From assembly GCA_902782875.1 (NCBI GenBank), contig CACZPE010000273.1, positions 1 through 5,575 on the forward strand: a DNA stretch of 5,575 bases, given 5' to 3'. The notes below the pieces were generated by a model. The model searched no databases. It was not told where the DNA came from and was given only the letters and a program-made list of their open reading frames with translations. This DNA comes from an uncultured Ruminococcus sp. (GTDB lineage Bacteria > Bacillota_A > Clostridia > Oscillospirales > Ruminococcaceae). Numbering within the stretch: position 1 is the stretch's first letter; each line of letters starts with the position of its first letter. Position numbers and translations under genes: made by a program. Below are positions 1 through 5,575 of the stretch, piece after piece.

Positions 1-93
1 CTTGACAGCGGGGAAGCGATACCGCTTTCACGCAGACTGTATGACAGCGTGAACAGGGCGTTCATAGGCTTTTACAAGGGGACGGGGCAATGA
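1..93 (+). CDS. LytTR-family response regulator, C-terminal fragment (5' end outside window)
   Basis: Only the last 30 codons are present, in frame 1, ending with TGA at 91-93. The visible peptide contains IPLSRRLYDSVNRAFIGFY, which resembles the end of a LytTR DNA-binding domain, where an 'IP(V/L)SR' strand and turn is followed by a final helix of the type 'Y..V..AF..F'. LytTR regulators (AgrA, VirR, ComE types) are phosphorylated by a partner kinase and activate promoters carrying pairs of short direct repeats. The stop codon overlaps the start of the following histidine kinase (ATGA, 4 nt), so the two are probably translationally coupled and form a cognate pair. The receiver domain lies upstream and cannot be checked. 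Another protein with a similar tail is possible, but the GHKL kinase next door supports this call. Confidence 0.75.
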   Translation, partial: LDSGEAIPLSRRLYDSVNRAFIGFYKGTGQ

Positions 94-821
94 ATGTAAT
101 AGTCATAGCGGTGATAATATGCCTTATTATTGTGACGGTGGGCTTTATACTGCTCAGAAAGCTGTTCTTTCACCTTGTGGACAAGAGAATAGAGCAGTTT
201 CAGAGCGAGCTGCTGGAAAAACAGACTGCCGAGATACAGAATATGTACAGACAGATGCAGGAATGGCGGCATGATTACAGAAATCATATACAGAACATGA
301 AAAACCGCCTTGACGGTGACAACGGCGAGCTGGAAAGATATCTTGACGAGCTTGCGGATGACCTGACAAAGGCTGATACGTCCATAAAAACAGGAAATGT
401 AACGGCGGATTCGGTGCTAGGCAGCAAGATTTCCGTCGCCAAACAGAAAGGCATAGACCTGAACATAAAGGCGCAGATACCCGAAGGCCTGGCTATGACG
501 GATGTTGAACTCTGCTCGGTGCTCGGAAATCTTCTCGACAATGCTGTGGAGGCCTGTGAAAAGCTTCCCGTGGAAGAACGCTTTATCCGTGTATATATCG
601 ACAGATTCAAGGGACAGTTCTATCTGTCGGTTCAGAATTCATCCCCTGTGGTGAAACGCGACAAGGAATCATTCCGCAGTACAAAGAAAGATGCAGACAG
701 GACACACGGATTCGGACTGTTCCGCATCGACCGAATCGCAAAGAAATACGGCGGGTATGTAAACAGGCAGTATGAAGAAGGGGTATTTGCGACTGAACTG
801 CTGCTGCCCCTGAAAGAATAA
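90..821 (+). CDS. Short GHKL (HPK10/AgrC-like) sensor histidine kinase with a single membrane helix
   Basis: The product is 243 residues. Residues 2-22 form one hydrophobic helix. Residues about 28-58 are charged, Gln/Glu-rich and probably coiled coil. The phosphoacceptor box is WRHDYRNH, with His61 the likely phosphorylated residue. The ATPase domain has an N box around Asn147 and Asn151 (GNLLDNAVEAC), then a short G region, STKKD (197-201) and HGFGL (206-210), as in AgrC/CitA-like GHKL kinases. The start at 90 is supported by AAGGGGA at 76-82, 7 nt upstream, and by the ATGA overlap with the response regulator. The oddity is size: AgrC-type kinases are usually around 430 residues with a multi-helix sensor, and here nothing is left outside the membrane to bind a ligand. 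The kinase may sense through the membrane helix or through a partner protein; that is inference. It should phosphorylate the LytTR regulator encoded just upstream. Confidence 0.9.
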   Translation: MNVIVIAVIICLIIVTVGFILLRKLFFHLVDKRIEQFQSELLEKQTAEIQNMYRQMQEWRHDYRNHIQNMKNRLDGDNGELERYLDELADDLTKADTSIKTGNVTADSVLGSKISVAKQKGIDLNIKAQIPEGLAMTDVELCSVLGNLLDNAVEACEKLPVEERFIRVYIDRFKGQFYLSVQNSSPVVKRDKESFRSTKKDADRTHGFGLFRIDRIAKKYGGYVNRQYEEGVFATELLLPLKE

Positions 822-839
822 CATTTCGTTCCGTATAAT
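810..839 (+). promoter_or_regulatory. Possible alternative promoter inside the repeat region
   Basis: A perfect -10 hexamer TATAAT (834-839) lies 18 bp after CTGAAA (810-815), which matches four of six -35 positions. It sits between the two repeat copies, so a bound LytTR dimer would block it. Transcripts would start near 845, within the 5' arm of the terminator-like hairpin. The match may be chance, since the spacer between the repeats is AT-rich. Confidence 0.25.
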
Positions 840-853
840 GACCGTTCGTTCCG
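821..853 (+). promoter_or_regulatory. Candidate LytTR operator: two direct repeats, 20-bp period
   Basis: ACATTTCGTTCCG (821-833) and ACCGTTCGTTCCG (841-853) match at 11 of 13 positions and start exactly 20 bp apart, about two helical turns. LytTR regulators such as AgrA and ComE bind pairs of roughly 9-bp direct repeats separated by about 12 bp, just upstream of a weak -35. ACCGTTCGT (841-849) fits the AgrA half-site pattern as I recall it at all nine positions, and ACATTTCGT (821-829) at eight. The pair lies between the two-component genes and the exporter genes and ends 5 bp before the predicted -35. Binding is inferred, not shown. Confidence 0.6.
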
Positions 854-877
854 ATATCATCAAGAGCGGACGGTTTT
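841..877 (+). terminator. Terminator-like hairpin after the histidine kinase
   Basis: ACCGTTCGTTC (841-851) pairs with GAGCGGACGGT (864-874). The 11-bp stem has two G-U pairs, a 12-nt loop, and ends in TTTT (874-877) followed by GTG. It is placed correctly to end the two-component transcript, 20 bp after the kinase stop codon. The T run is short, so termination may be partial and read-through into the exporter genes is plausible. The 5' arm is the same DNA as the second copy of the candidate operator. Confidence 0.5.
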
Positions 878-887
878 GTGATATACT
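859..887 (+). promoter_or_regulatory. Predicted activator-dependent promoter for the ABC exporter genes
   Basis: TATACT (882-887) is a good -10 match. The -35 position with a 17-bp spacer is ATCAAG (859-864), and with 16 bp it is TCAAGA (860-865); both are poor. A good -10, a poor -35 and direct repeats ending 5 bp upstream are the usual layout for a LytTR-activated promoter. Transcription would start near 893-896, leaving a 5' leader of only about 15 nt that barely includes the ribosome binding site. Confidence 0.5.
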
Positions 888-892
888 GGCAT

Positions 893-900
893 AAAGGAGG
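893..900 (+). promoter_or_regulatory. Ribosome binding site that fixes the GTG start of the first ABC gene
   Basis: AAAGGAGG at 893-900 lies 8 nt before GTG at 909. An upstream in-frame GTG at 900 overlaps the site itself and cannot be used with it. The next in-frame ATG (927) is 26 nt away, too far. An out-of-frame ATG at 907 would read only seven codons (MWQIKMI) before a stop. Confidence 0.8.
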
Positions 901-908
901 TGGACGAT

Positions 909-2729
909 GTGGCAGATAAAAATGATATGAAAAAACAGCATAAGTATAGCTCTTTTGATAATCTGAAATATATATTCAGTGAAATGTGGCAAAGTCAGCC
1001 GTTAATGATAATACTTCTTATAACCGAGCTTATTGCCTGCACGGCAAATTCACTGCTCACGACTTTCACAGGCAAATTTGCGGTGGAGCTTGCTCTCACG
1101 TCTCATACAAAAAGGCTTGCACTGATAGTACTTCTCATGATAGCAGGCGAGCGTATCACAAAATACATATGCGATGAGATATCTGATTACCGACTGTATG
1201 TGGGCAATGATAAATTCATGTATCATATAAAACGCAGGCTCATAATGAAGAATATGTCCACGGACTATGAAAACAATGAGAGCAGTGCAAAAAGCGATGC
1301 GCTGAAGAAAGCGGAATCGGGGAATGAGTATGCCGCATCTCACGCTGCGGATACACTCAGCAGCTTCTTTTCAGCACTTCTGAGCCTGGCCGCATACGGC
1401 ACCATACTGTCTGTGCTGAGTCCCCTTATGCTTCTGATAATAGGCATACCATCGGTGATATGCTTCTTTACGGAACGGCATAAAATGCAGTGGACATGGG
1501 ATAACAATGACAAATGGCAGAGATCAGACCGTGAGCTTTCGTATATACAAAGTGCCGCAAGTGATTTCTCCGCTGCCAAGGATATAAGGATATACGGCAT
1601 GGAGAAATGGTTCGGTGATATATTTGACAAATCATTCGGGGAGCGTCTGGGATGGTATCAGAAGCAGGACGATGTATCATTCAGACATGATATGCTCCGC
1701 TTTTTCACGGCACATATATCCGATCTTGCGGCATATGCATCGGTTATATATATGGTGGTAAAAGGTGATATCGGCGCAGGTGACTTTGTGCTGTATTTCG
1801 GTTCGATCGCCGCTTTCGGTACGGCGGTCAGAAATGTGTTTGACAGATTCTCGGGATTTGAGAAGCTGTCGGGGCATATCTCAGGCATAAGAGAGTATCT
1901 GGATATGAAAGACAGGACAGACCCCGATAATTCCGAAAAACTGCCCGAAGACGGATGCGAGATAGCTTTCAGAGATGTGATCTACCGTTACAGCGGCGCT
2001 GAAGAAGCATCGGTAAAGGGCATATCCTTCACCCTTCACAAGGGTGAGAAGCTGGCGCTTGTAGGCCTCAACGGAGCGGGAAAAACAACTCTGATCAAGC
2101 TGATGTGCGGTATGTATGACCCGACGGAGGGGGAGATACTGCTAAACGGCAGGCCTGTCAGCAGCTTTCGCAGAGAGGAATACTACTCACTGTTCTCTGC
2201 GGTATTTCAGGATATATCCGAACTGCCCGTGAGCATAGCCGAGAATATCTCGGGCACTGTGCGTGAAAATACAGACGATGAAAAGCTGATAAAATGTCTC
2301 TCACAGGCAGGGATATATGAAAAGGTAATGAGTCTGCCCGAAAAGGAAAACACCCGCCTTGTAAGATCGGTACACGAGGATGCGACAGAGCTTTCGGGCG
2401 GTGAGAAGCAGAAGTTTGCACTGGCAAGAGCTTTGTATAAGGACGGCCCGGTACTGCTCCTTGATGAGCCGACTGCCGCCCTCGACCCTGTTGCCGAGCA
2501 GCAGATGTATCAGAGGTATGCGGACTTTTCGGAGGGTAAGACCTGCGTGTTCATATCGCACAGACTTGCTTCAACAAGGTTCTGTGACAGGATAATAATG
2601 ATAGAGGACGGCAGGATCATCGAAGAGGGCACACATGCACAGCTTATGGAGCAGGGCGGGAAGTACGCAGAGCTCTATGAGCTTCAGAGTTCATACTACA
2701 ACGACGGGGAGGTGCAGACAGATGGATGA
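909..2729 (+). CDS. ABC exporter half-transporter, fused membrane and ATPase domains (first subunit)
   Basis: The product is 606 residues from GTG 909, the normal length for an MdlB/MsbA-type half-transporter. The membrane domain spans about residues 30-325, with hydrophobic segments near 31-60, 70-88, 150-170, 171-188, 270-285 and 290-305, and a coupling-loop motif AKDIRIYGMEKW. The ATPase domain has an A-loop aromatic (YRY), Walker A GLNGAGKTT (386-394), Q-loop Gln434, signature LSGGEKQ (495-501), Walker B VLLLDEP (515-521) with catalytic Glu520, and switch His551. All catalytic residues are intact. There is no C39 peptidase domain, so it does not trim a leader peptide itself. The gene overlaps the second ABC gene by 8 nt, which points to a heterodimer. 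Linkage to a LytTR/GHKL system suggests export of a peptide or an antimicrobial or amphiphilic compound; the substrate is not determined by the sequence. The family is certain, the substrate is not. Confidence 0.93.
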   Translation: MADKNDMKKQHKYSSFDNLKYIFSEMWQSQPLMIILLITELIACTANSLLTTFTGKFAVELALTSHTKRLALIVLLMIAGERITKYICDEISDYRLYVGNDKFMYHIKRRLIMKNMSTDYENNESSAKSDALKKAESGNEYAASHAADTLSSFFSALLSLAAYGTILSVLSPLMLLIIGIPSVICFFTERHKMQWTWDNNDKWQRSDRELSYIQSAASDFSAAKDIRIYGMEKWFGDIFDKSFGERLGWYQKQDDVSFRHDMLRFFTAHISDLAAYASVIYMVVKGDIGAGDFVLYFGSIAAFGTAVRNVFDRFSGFEKLSGHISGIREYLDMKDRTDPDNSEKLPEDGCEIAFRDVIYRYSGAEEASVKGISFTLHKGEKLALVGLNGAGKTTLIKLMCGMYDPTEGEILLNGRPVSSFRREEYYSLFSAVFQDISELPVSIAENISGTVRENTDDEKLIKCLSQAGIYEKVMSLPEKENTRLVRSVHEDATELSGGEKQKFALARALYKDGPVLLLDEPTAALDPVAEQQMYQRYADFSEGKTCVFISHRLASTRFCDRIIMIEDGRIIEEGTHAQLMEQGGKYAELYELQSSYYNDGEVQTDG

Positions 2730-4596
2730 AAAGCTCACTCCCGCTATGAAGCGGGATATACTGAAACGCACCGCAGCAGCTGTGAATGATGCTGACAAGG
2801 GAAATATCATCAGGGATACACTGAGCCATATCATCGGTATCGCGCAGGAGTTTATCGTGATCATGCTGTCTGCGCTCATTATCGACTGCATATCACAGTC
2901 AAAGCCGATGAAGGATATGCTCATGAGTGCGGCTGCCGCTGTGGGTATACAGGCAGTGCTCAGTATCATACAGTGTCTGCTCGGACGGCGCAAAGCTTCG
3001 CATCAGTTCAGGCGGAGTACATATCTGCACAGGAATTTATGGAAAAAAGCAATGACCATGGATTTTGTGAATCTTGAGAATACACAGACCAGGGATATGT
3101 ACGCAAAGGCAGACCGTCAGCCCGATAACATCAACGCGGGCATTGCCGCGGTATGCAATAATATCAGGACAATGGCGGGCGGCATATTCATGATAGCGGG
3201 CGGCATGATTATGATCATCCCATATGCTTTCAGAAGCGGCGGGGAGGGCGGCTTCATCATGTCCGCAGGCGGATTTGCCGCTGTGGCTGCCGGGGTATTT
3301 GCGCTGGAGATATTCAAATCTGCGGTCATCAGCCCCATGGGCATAAAGGGCTTTGAGAAAGTATATAATGATACGGGTGTACTGGCCGCGGGCAGAGCGG
3401 AGACATTCTATAACGACCACGTGCTGAAAAACTACAGAAACGGCAAGGAGATACGGATATACTCACAGCAGGAGCTTATCGGCAGGGAGCTGAAAAAAGC
3501 GCAGCAGACCCTGTCGGACGGGTGGTTCAGAGGTTACAGGAGCGCTATGCTGCCGGGCTTTGTTTTTCAGCTGGTGACGATGATCACAAGAGTTATGATG
3601 TACGGCTTTGCGGTTATAAGAGCATCGGGAGGCATGCTCACAGCAGGCGAAGTCATCGCATTCGTGCTGTGCTTTGAAAAGATATCCGCAGGAGTGGCCG
3701 CCGTATCCGAGGGCATGGGCATGATGCAGATAACTCCCATGTTCTGCAAACAGTACTTTGATTTTCTTGATATCCCCGACAAGAAGTACATGGGCTCGAT
3801 ACCGACCGAGAAGCGCAATGACAATGAATACGAGTTTGAATTTCATCATGTGTGGTTCAGATATCCCAACACTGAGCAGTATGTACTGCGTGATGTATGC
3901 ATGAAGTGGCGCATCGGCGAAAAAATGGCCCTTGTCGGCAGGAACGGCAGCGGCAAATCCACTCTCGTGAAGCTGCTCTGCAGGCTCTATGACCCCACAG
4001 AGGGGGAGATAACCCTCAACGGTATAGACATAAGGAAATACAACTATGATGAGTATATGTCGCTGTTTTCCGTAGTGTTCCAGGACAGCAGACTGTTCTC
4101 ATTCGGCATGGCGCAGAATGTGGCGGTAAATACGGAGTATGACGCGGACAGGGTATCGGAATGCATAGAGAGAAGCGGTATGTCAGGCAGGGCCGCATCT
4201 CTGCCCAGGGGTATGGATACCTGTCTGTACAGGGATTTTGATGAGAACGGAGCGGAGATATCCGGCGGTGAGGCACAGAAGCTCTGTCTTGCAAGGGCGA
4301 TATACAAAGGCGCACCCTTTATCGTGCTTGATGAGCCTACCGCTGCCCTTGACCCTGTTTCAGAGCATGATATATACACCAGATTCAACAGTATCGTCGG
4401 CACAAGGACTGCCATATACATATCCCACAGGCTGTCAAGCTGCCGTTTCTGCGATGAGATAACCGTGCTCGACAACGGCAGCATCGCTGAGAGAGGCAGC
4501 CACGAGGAGCTGACGGCCGCAGGCGGAGTCTATGCCCGTATGTGGTCTGCTCAGGCAGAATACTATAAGGATACCGCGGCAGCCTTGTTTGAATAA
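2722..4596 (+). CDS. ABC exporter half-transporter, fused membrane and ATPase domains (second subunit)
   Basis: The product is 624 residues from ATG 2722, which has GGGGAGG at 2706-2712, 9 nt upstream, inside the end of the previous gene. The reading frame is open further upstream, but that stretch is out of frame within the first ABC gene and lacks a better site. Six hydrophobic segments lie near residues 36-57, 65-87, 150-170, 176-198, 279-300 and 306-330; a coupling-loop motif NGKEIRIYSQQ parallels KDIRIY in the first subunit. ATPase motifs are A-loop FRYP, Walker A GRNGSGKST (406-414), Q-loop Gln454, signature ISGGEAQ (513-519, Ile for the usual Leu), Walker B FIVLDEP (533-539) with catalytic Glu538, and switch His569. 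It shares DEPTAALDPV and a Gln-x-x-Tyr-Tyr tail with its neighbour, so the two look like old paralogues. It probably pairs with the first subunit, giving the twelve-helix exporter. The substrate is unknown. Confidence 0.93.
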   Translation: MDEKLTPAMKRDILKRTAAAVNDADKGNIIRDTLSHIIGIAQEFIVIMLSALIIDCISQSKPMKDMLMSAAAAVGIQAVLSIIQCLLGRRKASHQFRRSTYLHRNLWKKAMTMDFVNLENTQTRDMYAKADRQPDNINAGIAAVCNNIRTMAGGIFMIAGGMIMIIPYAFRSGGEGGFIMSAGGFAAVAAGVFALEIFKSAVISPMGIKGFEKVYNDTGVLAAGRAETFYNDHVLKNYRNGKEIRIYSQQELIGRELKKAQQTLSDGWFRGYRSAMLPGFVFQLVTMITRVMMYGFAVIRASGGMLTAGEVIAFVLCFEKISAGVAAVSEGMGMMQITPMFCKQYFDFLDIPDKKYMGSIPTEKRNDNEYEFEFHHVWFRYPNTEQYVLRDVCMKWRIGEKMALVGRNGSGKSTLVKLLCRLYDPTEGEITLNGIDIRKYNYDEYMSLFSVVFQDSRLFSFGMAQNVAVNTEYDADRVSECIERSGMSGRAASLPRGMDTCLYRDFDENGAEISGGEAQKLCLARAIYKGAPFIVLDEPTAALDPVSEHDIYTRFNSIVGTRTAIYISHRLSSCRFCDEITVLDNGSIAERGSHEELTAAGGVYARMWSAQAEYYKDTAAALFE

Positions 4597-4666
4597 GCGG
4601 CTCATATCCCCGTCCTCCTGATGGGCAAATTTCACAAAACGCAAATATGAGTTTAGTATATAATTC

Positions 4667-4676
4667 ACATTTCGTT
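4667..4676 (+). promoter_or_regulatory. Single copy of the exporter operator element upstream of the surface-protein promoter
   Basis: ACATTTCGTT here is identical to positions 821-830 of the candidate LytTR operator and matches the second operator copy (841-850) at eight of ten positions. It lies 8 bp before the -35 hexamer and 41 bp before the -10, the same as the promoter-proximal copy in front of the exporter genes. A clear second copy 20 bp upstream is missing; TGAGTTTAG at 4648-4656 is a loose half-site candidate. A 10-mer match could arise by chance. Confidence 0.35.
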
Positions 4677-4684
4677 AAATTGTC

Positions 4685-4713
4685 TTGACTATTTGCAGGA
4701 AATAATGTATAAT
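4685..4713 (+). promoter_or_regulatory. Strong housekeeping-type promoter for the surface protein
   Basis: TTGACT (4685-4690), a 17-bp spacer and TATAAT (4708-4713) are within one base of the sigma-A consensus. Transcription would start near 4720, giving a leader of about 40 nt. The surface protein is therefore probably its own transcription unit, not the tail of the exporter operon. I see no convincing intrinsic terminator between the exporter stop (4596) and this promoter, so read-through remains possible. Confidence 0.8.
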
Positions 4714-4744
4714 GGTGTCAAATGTTTTGCGAAAAATTGTCCAT

Positions 4745-4751
4745 AAGGAGG
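4745..4751 (+). promoter_or_regulatory. Ribosome binding site of the surface protein
   Basis: AAGGAGG lies 7 nt before ATG 4759. An out-of-frame ATG at 4754 stops after two codons, so 4759 is the start; it also opens directly onto a clean signal peptide. Confidence 0.85.
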
Positions 4752-4758
4752 AAATGAT

Positions 4759-5575
4759 ATGAAGAAAAAGCTCATATCCCTGTTTACTGTGCTTATAGTA
4801 TTCACGGGATACACCGGTCCTGCATTTGCCGAGAGTGTGCCTGTAATAATCAAGTCGGGCGCCTCTGCAGACACTGTAAAAGAGGAAACAGTGACGCAGG
4901 ACGAGGCTCTGCCTGCTGAAGCTGCCGGGGAAACTGTAACTGCAGATGAAGCAGTTGCAGATGAGGGCACCGCCGCCGTCTCTGAAGACACATATGAAGA
5001 GACCATCGCCTCTGCAGATGCAGCAGGTGAAGACACTGCGGCTGCCTCTGAAAACTCAGCAGCTGAGGAAACCGCAGAAGAGGACGAGCTGACGCTTTTG
5101 AACTCTCAGCACACCGCACCCTATGTGGATGGCACTACCCTTTATCTTGCAGGCGAGGTCACCAAGAATAATATTGAATCTGCTATGTCAACTGCATCTC
5201 TGACAAAGGCAGATATCACAGCGGTAGTAGCAGAGAGCGGTGCAAAGCTGCCTGCTGATTCATCAGCTTTATTTATCGAATTCACAGGACTGGTCTCTGC
5301 CGATCTTTCCGGAGCTGATGCAAGCAGTGTGACCAGTATGAGAGGTATGTTCGATACTTGTACGGCAATTAGATTTGTTGATCTTTCGGGTCTTGATACA
5401 AGCAGTGTGACCAGCATGTACGGTATGTTCTTTAACTGTGAGTCTCTTGCATCAATTGATCTTTCAGACTTTGATACCGGCAGCGTTACCAATATGCGCC
5501 AAATGTTCTATAACTGTAAGTCTCTTGCATCAGTTGATCTTTCGGGCTTTGACACAGGCAGCGTTACCGATATGA
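4759..5575 (+). CDS. Secreted BspA-type (DUF285) 26-residue repeat surface protein, N-terminal part (3' end outside window)
   Basis: The first 272 residues are visible. Residues 1-24 are a signal peptide: a KKK n-region, a hydrophobic core and a probable cut after AFA. Residues 41-110 are a low-complexity stretch rich in Ala, Glu, Asp and Thr, with 24 acidic residues, one Lys and no Arg; it is probably a disordered linker. Residues about 113-180 (around YVDGTTLYLAGEVTKNNIE) look like a folded cap leading into the repeats. From residue 181, 26-residue units of the form DLSxxDTSSVTxMxxMFxNCxSL repeat, typical of DUF285 (Pfam PF03382, TIGR02167). This family forms leucine-rich-repeat-like surface proteins, found in gut and oral bacteria and in mycoplasmas, with adhesion roles shown for only a few. 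The cell-wall anchor, expected near the C-terminus, is outside the window. A role in attachment to host, fibre or other cells is inference. Confidence 0.92.
   Translation, partial: MKKKLISLFTVLIVFTGYTGPAFAESVPVIIKSGASADTVKEETVTQDEALPAEAAGETVTADEAVADEGTAAVSEDTYEETIASADAAGEDTAAASENSAAEETAEEDELTLLNSQHTAPYVDGTTLYLAGEVTKNNIESAMSTASLTKADITAVVAESGAKLPADSSALFIEFTGLVSADLSGADASSVTSMRGMFDTCTAIRFVDLSGLDTSSVTSMYGMFFNCESLASIDLSDFDTGSVTNMRQMFYNCKSLASVDLSGFDTGSVTDM
5299..5575 (+). repeat. Tandem 78-bp coding repeats of the DUF285 domain
   Basis: Three full units (5299-5376, 5377-5454, 5455-5532) and the start of a fourth (5533 onward) each encode 26 residues. Units two and three are identical at 60 of 78 bases by my count, and the TCTCTTGCATCA block that ends each is shared exactly. 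The first unit is more diverged (ADLSGADASSVTSM, with DTCTAIRF instead of NCxSLAS), as expected for an edge repeat. The array is cut by the window end, so its copy number is unknown. Confidence 0.9.

Noticed and set aside
2635..2721. A 29-codon upstream extension of the second exporter subunit.
   Set aside because: It is out of frame inside the conserved end of the first exporter gene. The ATG at 2722 has a GGGGAGG site at proper spacing and gives a normal N-terminus.
4435..4605. A minus-strand 56-codon frame starting at ATG 4605, preceded by AGGAGG (complement of 4614-4619) at 8-nt spacing.
   Set aside because: It lies almost wholly antisense to the ATPase end of the second exporter gene, has no recognisable domain, and its sequence is what that conserved region reads as on the other strand. 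The ribosome-binding-like match is most likely chance.
4597..4680. A possible terminator after the second exporter gene (CCC at 4608-4610 against GGG near 4623-4625).
   Set aside because: The stem is only about three base pairs and no T run follows, so it is not supportable as an intrinsic terminator.
4600..4780. GCTCATATCCC occurs twice (4600-4610 and 4770-4780), flanking the surface-protein promoter.
   Set aside because: An 11-mer pair, one inside the signal-peptide codons, with no extended similarity, no inverted partner and no mobile-element features. Probably coincidence.
4850..5492. Long open frames on the minus strand opposite the surface protein, including a Leu/Gln/Arg-rich one.
   Set aside because: They are the reverse reading of the Ala/Glu/Thr-rich linker and the 78-bp repeats. 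Their composition is explained by the repeats and none has a credible start.
1..5575. CRISPR arrays, tRNA or rRNA genes, insertion sequences, riboswitches.
   Set aside because: No short palindromic repeats with spacers, no cloverleaf or conserved rRNA segments, no transposase or terminal inverted repeats. The intergenic spaces (87 and 162 nt) hold only the elements listed.

Overview
The window looks like part of an anaerobic Firmicutes chromosome, most likely a Ruminococcus-type member of the Oscillospiraceae. That rests on moderate GC, strong AAGGAGG ribosome binding sites, a LytTR/GHKL two-component pair and a secreted DUF285 (BspA-type) repeat protein, which together are common in gut and rumen clostridia. 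The genus is an inference and no species is claimed. All genes read on the + strand.

Positions 1-821 hold the 3' end of a LytTR-type response regulator and, overlapping it by 4 nt, a short GHKL histidine kinase with one N-terminal membrane helix and no recognisable sensor domain. Positions 822-908 form a compact control region. It has a two-copy direct repeat with a 20-bp period, of the kind LytTR regulators bind. One repeat copy overlaps a terminator-like hairpin, and a -10 element with a poor -35 follows directly. Positions 909-4596 hold two full-length ABC exporter half-transporters (six predicted membrane helices plus an ATPase domain each). Their genes overlap by 8 nt, so they probably form a heterodimer. 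Positions 4597-4758 are intergenic and carry a near-consensus promoter preceded by one copy of the same repeat element. Positions 4759 to the end encode the first 272 residues of a secreted surface protein: signal peptide, acidic low-complexity linker, then 26-residue DUF285 repeats that run off the window.

The simplest reading is a signalling and export module. The two-component system switches on the adjacent ABC exporter through the direct repeat, and the exporter moves a peptide or small amphiphilic molecule. The substrate is not visible, and no peptide precursor, peptidase domain or modification enzyme lies in the window. The most notable signal is that the repeat element ACNNTTCGTT sits exactly 41 bp upstream of the -10 in front of both the exporter and the surface protein. 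This raises the possibility that both belong to one LytTR regulon.
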